Part shown: one piece after another, positions 58,390 to 64,000 of the stretch
Position numbering within the stretch: the first letter of the stretch is position 1
Layout: every line of letters begins with the position of its first letter
Source of the DNA: Pisaster brevispinus
Taxonomy: Eukaryota; Echinodermata; Asteroidea; Forcipulatida; Asteriidae
Direction of reading: 5' to 3'
Length of the DNA stretch: 64,000 nt
Assembly (NCBI GenBank): GCA_023634235.1
Contig: JAMKCF010000019.1
Span: 1,860,001-1,924,000, forward strand
Notes under the pieces: model-generated
What the model was told of the DNA's origin: nothing
Seen by the model: only the letters and a program-made list of their open reading frames with translations
Database searches by the model: none
Position numbers and translations under genes: made by a program

Positions 58390-58670
58390 GATCGCCGATG
58401 GCCTAGCGGACAAGGTCACGCACGGGAGAGCAAGATCGGAAGACCTGCATGGGTTCGAATCCCGGCAAGTCACAAGGTAAGAATAGAGGTATAAGGTATA
58501 TTGACATGCACTAACACTAACACGCACTAACATGCACCAAGCACCATGCACAAGGCGGGACAGGCCAGGACGGAGAAAGGAGAGGGGAGGCGGACAGGGG
58601 AGAGAGAGAGAAGAGGGGTGGACAATTTTTTTTAAATCTCCCCCCCAAAAAAAAAAAAAAAAAAAAATTG
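58390..58670 (+). repeat. tRNA-derived SINE with poly(A) end
   Basis: A-box-like TGGCCTAGCGGACAAGG at 58399-58415 and a perfect B-box GGTTCGAATCC at 58452-58462, then a purine-rich body and an A-run at about 58645-58668. Acceptor and anticodon stems of a real tRNA do not form, so I call it a SINE, different in body from those in the Nup133 introns. Confidence 0.65.
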
Positions 58671-58870
58671 AAAAACCGTAAAATTAACGGTCTTTCATTT
58701 TTTTTAAATCAGCTGAAACGCACGCTCGTTGATTATTTTTCATTTTGAAAAAAAAAAATTAAAAAATGAAAAACCAAAAAATTTATGGTCTTTCATTTTT
58801 CTAAAATCGGCTGAAACGCACGCTCGTTAATTATTTTTCATTTTGGAAAATTTTTTTTTTTTTTTCAATT
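58668..58870. repeat. Two tandem units of about 98 bp
   Basis: AAATC(A/G)GCTGAAACGCACGC at 58706 and 58804, with TTTCATTTTT before and TTATTTTTCATTTTG after each. Long A and T runs at both borders could form hairpins. Confidence 0.8.
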
Positions 58871-59965
58871 TTCGTATTGTTGAAATAAGAGCTTTAAAGT
58901 ACCTTGAAGTGCTTAATATCATGTTTAAAATGCTCTCCTACAAAAATTACACATTCTGGTCACAAATTTCTTTTGTTTACAATCACAACGTGCAGTTTTA
59001 AGTCTTTAAAATCTCTTTAAACACCCTTTTAAGATGCTTTACTTCATGTCCGTACATTTCCACCATTTTATTACACACACAATTCAGAATCCCTCTGGTT
59101 TAACGGCCTAAAATGTTCTACATTACGCTTTACAAAAACAGCATGTAAGTTTTAACTTCAAGAGTAACATTTGTAAAAGGCACATTTGTATTTGCATAGT
59201 TAGGAAAAAAACTGATTCCCATGATTAACATAAAAGTACAACTCAGTTCTGGAAAATAAAAACTTAAATTACAATTTCCACATTTGTCCAACTTTATCTG
59301 TAAGGTAACACTAAATATTAGCAATATCTGATGTTTAACTCCATGGTTTTTTAGAGCAAAATGAAGGGGGGAGGGTTCTATTAATTCCTAAACCTAGAAG
59401 ACAAGTTTGACATGTATTTTACCTTTTTTGTATTTGGCCAAATTAGTCTGGTAAATAATGTTAACATATCACTGTGAGTCAGAGTTGTTCATTTGGAGAC
59501 AGGGTACCAGACACAAACGGCTACTGACTGCTAGTCGTTGAAGTTTTTAAAAAATCAGGAAAATGTCTTAGTGTAGAATTTGCACAGTGCAGAACAAATT
59601 GGTTTCTTACTTTATAGCACACTAAAACCTCAGCAAACTTGTGTCTACAAGTAACACCATCTTAAAGGCTAGGTCAATGCTAAACAATTCAACTTACATG
59701 TAATAACATACATACATTAATCTAACGAACATCATCACAGCTGACCTACACGTAATTAGTGAGTTTGTTCTGAAAATTATAAGATGTAGCAGCTTGACGT
59801 TTCTATAAAGTAGGACTGTGATCAGTTTCGAGAGACGTTTTATGATTACAGATTATACACAGTCCCTTTAGATGTGATACACTATTAAAGTTAGCTTTGT
59901 ATTTCTTTTAATCTAGTTGAAAGTACCTAAATGCAATGAAAAAGCAGTAGTATTAACGTGTACAG
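58871..59965. other. No recognised feature
   Basis: AT-rich sequence; possible 3' flank of the minus-strand gene to the right. No supported exon. Confidence 0.4.
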
Positions 59966-60238
59966 CAGCGGCGTGGCCAAGAGGGGGCCTGGAGGGGCAC
60001 ATGCCCCCCCAGCTGCCCCCCCCCCAAAAAAATCGCAATTTGTATAAAAAAAACAAATTTGTATAATCTAATGCAGTGAACGATCGCAATCGGGATCGCT
60101 ACCACGGCCACAAAATGCCATAAGAGGATGATGGCTCCCTGCAGCGTCCCCCTTCCAAATTAAAAGCATGAGCCCCCTTCCCCCCACTGACAAACACATT
60201 CCCCCCTCCCTACCGAAAAAGCCCTGGCTACACCGCTG
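59966..60238. mobile_element. hAT-like MITE, 273 bp
   Basis: Ends CAGCGGCGTGGCCA and TGGCTACACCGCTG are imperfect inverted repeats of the CAG(C/T)GGCGTAGCCA type common to non-autonomous hAT elements. Flanks GTGTACAG (59958-59965) and GTATACAG (60239-60246) match at 7 of 8 positions, as an aged 8-bp target duplication. Internal C- and A-homopolymers; no transposase. Confidence 0.75.
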
Positions 60239-60554
60239 GTATACAGTCAAGGTCTGTTTACATTATACAAGACACTGTCAGAATGCTCTTTTCACTTCTG
60301 TACAAGTTAAAAATCTTCTTGGCATACATATAATTTATTGTATGCTTAAGCACAGTCGTTGGTACATGTGGTTTTAAAGTATCACGTGATGACTAGTAGT
60401 GAGGACGATGATATCCTGTAAATGTTGTGTAAACAGGCCCTTTTACAATGTGCATTTTTAACGTAACAACCCTACCTTAATATCCTAGAATTCTATAAGT
60501 TACAGATTTGAGGTTGCTTGATGCAGACAGACGATGACGTAGTTGAATTCACGG

Positions 60555-60635
60555 TTAAGACGGAAGCCAAGTGTTTTCTTCGGCTGAGCTTGTGCATCTC
60601 TCAAGGCATTTCATTGTCAGATCATCTTGAATGTA
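60555..60635 (-). CDS. Alternative 3' exon candidate, minus-strand gene
   Basis: On the minus strand, acceptor TTTTTTATTGCAG precedes an open stretch of 26 codons (YIQDDLTMKCLERCTSSAEE, NTWLPS) and TAA. Direct phase-2 joining from the exon at 62793-62875 would instead give TFKMI and stop. It could be an alternative last exon or untranslated. Confidence 0.35.
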   Translation of the reverse strand, partial: YIQDDLTMKCLERCTSSAEENTWLPS

Positions 60636-60696
60636 CTGCAATAAAAAACCAAAGAAGATGTATGCATGAAATTACTCCAGCCAAAGGTCAACAATT

Positions 60697-60786
60697 TTAT
60701 ATAACGGTCTTTGGGATGTGATGAATCTTAGAAACCACAACAGGCATGTCAGGGGTCCTTTCAGCAACTCTATCTACAATTTCAAC
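60697..60786 (-). CDS. Probable terminal coding exon, unrecognised minus-strand gene
   Basis: Minus-strand acceptor GCACTTTTCTGAG then 29 codons and TAA: VEIVDRVAERTPDMPVVVSK, IHHIPKTVI. The composition is strongly protein-like. It starts in phase 0, whereas the upstream exon (62793-62875) ends in phase 2, so an exon of 3n+1 nt is missing from my model, possibly hidden near the satellite at 60.96-62.6 kb. Family not recognised. Confidence 0.5.
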   Translation of the reverse strand, partial: VEIVDRVAERTPDMPVVVSKIHHIPKTVI

Positions 60787-60949
60787 CTCAGAAAAGTGCA
60801 AGAGCAGGAGACAGGGGAGGGATGCTGATAAGGAGTAAGACAGAAAGATACTGATAGGATCCAAAGGGGAATAGACGACATGACACGATAGATACAGTTT
60901 GGATGAATAGGGAAGATGTATATTGGTGTAAGTGGATTGACAAATTACA

Positions 60950-62620
60950 TGGCACTAAAAAGGTGGCAATATGTTGGGGGAGGATCCAGAGTGACAGCAA
61001 AGTGGGATGCATGTTTGGGATTTGTACAGTAGGGCAGTAGAAGGGGTAACATATGTTGGGAGTGGATCCAGAGTGACACAAAGTGGGATGCATTTGGAAT
61101 TGATACAGAATGGCACTAGTAGGGGTAACTTGTTAGGAGAGAATCCAGAATTACAGCAAAGTGGGATGCATGTTTTGGATTTGTACAGTAAGGCAGTAGA
61201 AGGGGAAATATGTAAGGGGAGGACCCAGAGTGACAGCAAAGTGGGGGTTGGTGTTTGGGATTTATACAGTAGGGCAGTAGGGGTAACATGTTAGGGGAGG
61301 ATCCAGAGTGACAGCAAAGTGGGGTCGGGTGTTTTGGATTCATACAGTAGGGCAGTAGAAGGGGTAACATGTATAAGAGGAGCTTGTCTCGGATTTGTAC
61401 AGTAGGGCAGTACATTGTAGAGGGGTAACATGTTGGGTGAGGATCCAGAATAATAGCAAAGTGGGGTGCATAATTTGGATTGATTCAGTAAGGCAATAGA
61501 AGGGGAAACATAGGGGATGATCCAGAGTGACTGACAGTAAATTGGGATGCTTGTTTGAGATTTGTACTGTAGGGTAGTAGTGGGGGTAACAGGTTTTGGG
61601 AGGATCCAGAGTGACAGCAAAGTGGGATGCGTGTTTGGGATTTGTACAATATGGCAGTAAAGTGGGATGCATTTGGAACTGATACAGAATGGCACTAGTA
61701 AGGGTAACTTGTTAGGGGAGAATCCAGAATGACAGCAAAGTGGGATGCGTGTTTTGGATTTGTACAGTAGGGCAGTAGAAGTGGTATTAGGTTGGGGGAA
61801 CATCCACAGTGACAGCAAAGTGGGATGCGTGTTTGGGATTTGTACAATATGGCAGTAAAGTGGGATGCATTTGGAACTGATACAGATTGGCACTAGTAAG
61901 GGTAACTTGTTAGGGGTATTAGGTTGGGGGTGGATCCAGAGTGACACAAAGTGGGATGCATTTTGGAATTAATACAGACTGGCACTAGAAGGGGTAACAG
62001 GTTTGGGGAGGAGCCAAAGTGACAGCAAAGTGGGGATGGGTGTTTGGGATGAAGGATTGTAGAAATAGGGCAGTAAAAAGGGGTAATGTTAGGGGAGGAT
62101 ACACAGTGACATCAAAGAGGGATGCGTGTTCGGGATTGATACATTAGGGCAGTAGAAGGGGTAATATGTTAGGGGAGGATCCACAGTGACAGCAAAGTGG
62201 GATGCGTGTTTGGGATTCGTACAGCAGGGCAGTAGAAGTGGTATTAGGTTGGGGGAACATCCACAGTGACAGCAAAGTGGGATGCGTGTTTGGGATTTGT
62301 ACAATATGGCAGTAGAAGGGGTAATATGTTGGGGGTGGATCCAGAGTGACAGCAAAGTGGGATGCATGTTTGGGATTTATACAAATAGGGCAGTAGAAGG
62401 GGTAACATGTTGGGGGTAGATCCACATTAGTAGCAAAGTGGGGATGGGTGTTTGGGATCAAGGATGGTAGAATTAGGGCAGTAGAAGGGGTAATATGTTA
62501 GGGGAGGATCCATTGACAGTAATGTGGGATGCATGTTTGGGATTTATACAGTAGGGCAGTAGAAGGGGTAACATGCAGCAAAGTGGGGATGGGTTTTTGG
62601 GATCAAGGATGGTAGAAATG
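60950..62620. repeat. Satellite-like array, unit about 80 bp, some 20 copies
   Basis: CAAAGTGGG recurs at 60998, 61079, 61157, 61237 and 61314 (steps 81, 78, 80, 77) and on to about 62585. Unit landmarks: GGGGAGGATCCAGAGTGACA, GCAAAGTGGGATGC, TTTGGGATTTGTACAGTAGG, GCAGTAGAAGGGGTAA. Some steps carry shorter or fused units (for example near 61650-61670 and 61850-61875). Minus-strand ORFs with SQTCIPLCCHSG-like repeats are shadows. It probably sits in an intron of the minus-strand gene. Confidence 0.93.
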
Positions 62621-62792
62621 GGTCCCGTATATTTAGGGGGTAGATCACGGCGGTAGAAATAAGGGGTACTTATGGGAAGAGGTGCACTTGAGGTACATAA
62701 GAGCAAAGAGGGTTGTTCAGTTTTTATCAAAGATAGTGGTTAAAAAAAGTGTAACATGTTATAGATTAATATAGATATTTTATTTAACTCAC

Positions 62793-62875
62793 CCGAACTT
62801 CAAAAGAATGAGCTGATGATCTTCATTACTGGAAACACTTTTGTAGAAACTTTCTAAACAAGGACCAAGAATATT
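62793..62875 (-). CDS. Probable internal exon of the unrecognised minus-strand gene
   Basis: On the minus strand, acceptor ATCTCTTTTCACAG and donor CGG|GTGAGT flank 83 nt, 27 codons plus two bases: NILGPCLESFYKSVSSNEDH, QLILLKF. The open frame, leucine spacing and splice signals make this a credible exon of a helical-repeat-like protein, but I do not recognise it. Upstream exons would lie to the right, beyond or near the window end. Confidence 0.6.
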
Positions 62876-62879
62876 CTGT

Positions 62880-64000
62880 GAAAAGAGATGTATAGAGAAA
62901 AAAGATTAGAGCAAAATGGAAATCTTAATGCAGGCTGTTGCAGTAACACTTAAGCATTGAGTGCAGCTGTGGCTTCATTGGGTTCTTAAAGCAATTTTAT
63001 ACAACCATGTGGATGACAATTTTCTTACAGTGTGAAAAAATTGATTTATCAATCAGATCTTAAAGATGCTCGGTCCAAATTCCAGCTGATCTGACCCAAA
63101 AAATTTTGATTTATATTTTAAACAGCTATTTTTATACATTTGAGAAAGTTATGAGCAGTCATTTAAGGCACGAACAAAAACCTGCAAATGATTGGTAGTA
63201 AATTAAACCTAATAACTTTGTTGGGATGCTGACTTTGTCCTTTGGCCATCAGCCATGCACAAACAATTACGAATATTGTGCATTGTCCAAGGCATGTGCA
63301 AAGGTTTTGTAAGCTTTTCGTTTTGAAAAAGCAATATCAGTCAAAATTTGTTCAGAGAAAATATCTATGAACATTTTGTAAAATGAAATCTTAAAAAAAC
63401 TTTCATCGAAAAGCTGGCAATGCACCTGTAGAATTTTTATTGGGGACTTTGTAAATACTACATGTAGGTGGCATTAGATGTGCCAGGTGAAATCCACTGT
63501 CCTAAAACATTGTATAAAAAATAATAATAATTCACATGACCAGAGTTGTATTAAACTAACACCTTTTACATGCCATTTACATGCACCACCTATTCTCTGA
63601 ACACATTGAGGTTCCATGGACCTCTTCTTTTGAATAGTATTGATGGAAACAAAGTCAAGGTCATTTGTTGGTGGTTTTAAGAACTTTTATGAAAAAATCT
63701 CGTCTTTAATTATCTAGAGTAGCTTCCTCTCTGTTCGTCCTTCCCTACTGTGACAACAAGTTTAAAGTTATGATTTACTTTCTTGTTTTAACCTACATGT
63801 AGTTCGTCAGGTCGCTTTTGCTTTGTTTGTCTCATACAATTGTTAATCTTTCACTTTGTAAGCCCTAATACACATTTGTTCATTTTAACTTCCTGCAACA
63901 ATGTGTATATTTTTATTTACAATGGAAATAAACATTGAGTTGAACTGAAATTGAAGTGCTTTACCAAGTTTGTTTGCTGCCACTGCCAGGTACAGTCAAA
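62880..64000. other. Probable intron of the minus-strand gene, nothing recognised
   Basis: AT-rich. I found no further exon with good splice sites on either strand. Confidence 0.4.

Noticed and set aside
58390..58475. A functional tRNA gene
   Set aside because: A- and B-boxes are good but the acceptor, D and anticodon stems do not pair; better explained as a SINE head.
60788..62730. Minus-strand ORFs with repeated CIPLCCHSGSSPN-like segments
   Set aside because: Product of the 80-bp satellite; multiple overlapping frames, no splice or start context.

Overview
This is a eukaryotic, intron-rich, AT-rich animal genome window. Telomere-like AACCCT runs, frequent TACATGTA words, tRNA-derived SINEs, an LINE of the CR1/L2 type and a P-type (THAP) DNA transposon suggest a marine deuterostome invertebrate, most likely an echinoderm; the species assignment is inference. 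No bacterial, organellar or viral genes are visible.

Layout. (1) 33-17376, + strand: the last 15 coding exons of nucleoporin Nup133 (463 C-terminal residues, stop at 17374-17376), with introns holding a decayed antisense LINE, two SINEs, several MITEs, a foldback and a 1.66-kb hairpin-ended repeat. (2) 19.6-20.2 kb: Nup133 3' end followed by a promoter-like GC-rich patch and a first exon. (3) about 20.8-24.05 kb: a broken CR1/L2-like LINE joined to a 111-bp AACGTT-rich repeat. (4) 24.7-26.7 kb: second copy of the hairpin-ended repeat. (5) 28.0-37.5 kb: a probable multi-exon, mostly non-coding transcript with a family of tandemly duplicated exons. (6) 38.0-42.4 kb: three tandem arrays (25-bp, 23-bp and about 135-bp units); the long ORFs here are artefacts. 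(7) 43706-50204: an apparently complete P element with 37-bp perfect terminal inverted repeats, an 8-bp target duplication and a four-exon THAP transposase. (8) 53.1-56.9 kb: candidate exons of an unrecognised + strand gene, possibly frameshifted, interrupted by telomere-like repeats carrying an exact 56-bp copy of one exon. (9) 57-60.2 kb: AT-rich repeats, a tRNA-derived SINE and a hAT-like MITE. (10) 60.5-62.9 kb: 3' exons of an unrecognised - strand gene with an 80-bp satellite in its intron.

The most interesting system is the P element: all parts needed for transposition appear present (THAP DNA-binding finger, catalytic-core landmarks, C-terminal exon, TIRs, subterminal repeats), and its last intron, if retained, would give a C-terminally truncated protein, reminiscent of Drosophila P-element control. 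Nothing in the window suggests that the separate genes form one pathway. Gene models were built by eye from splice consensus, reading phase and family resemblance, with no database search.
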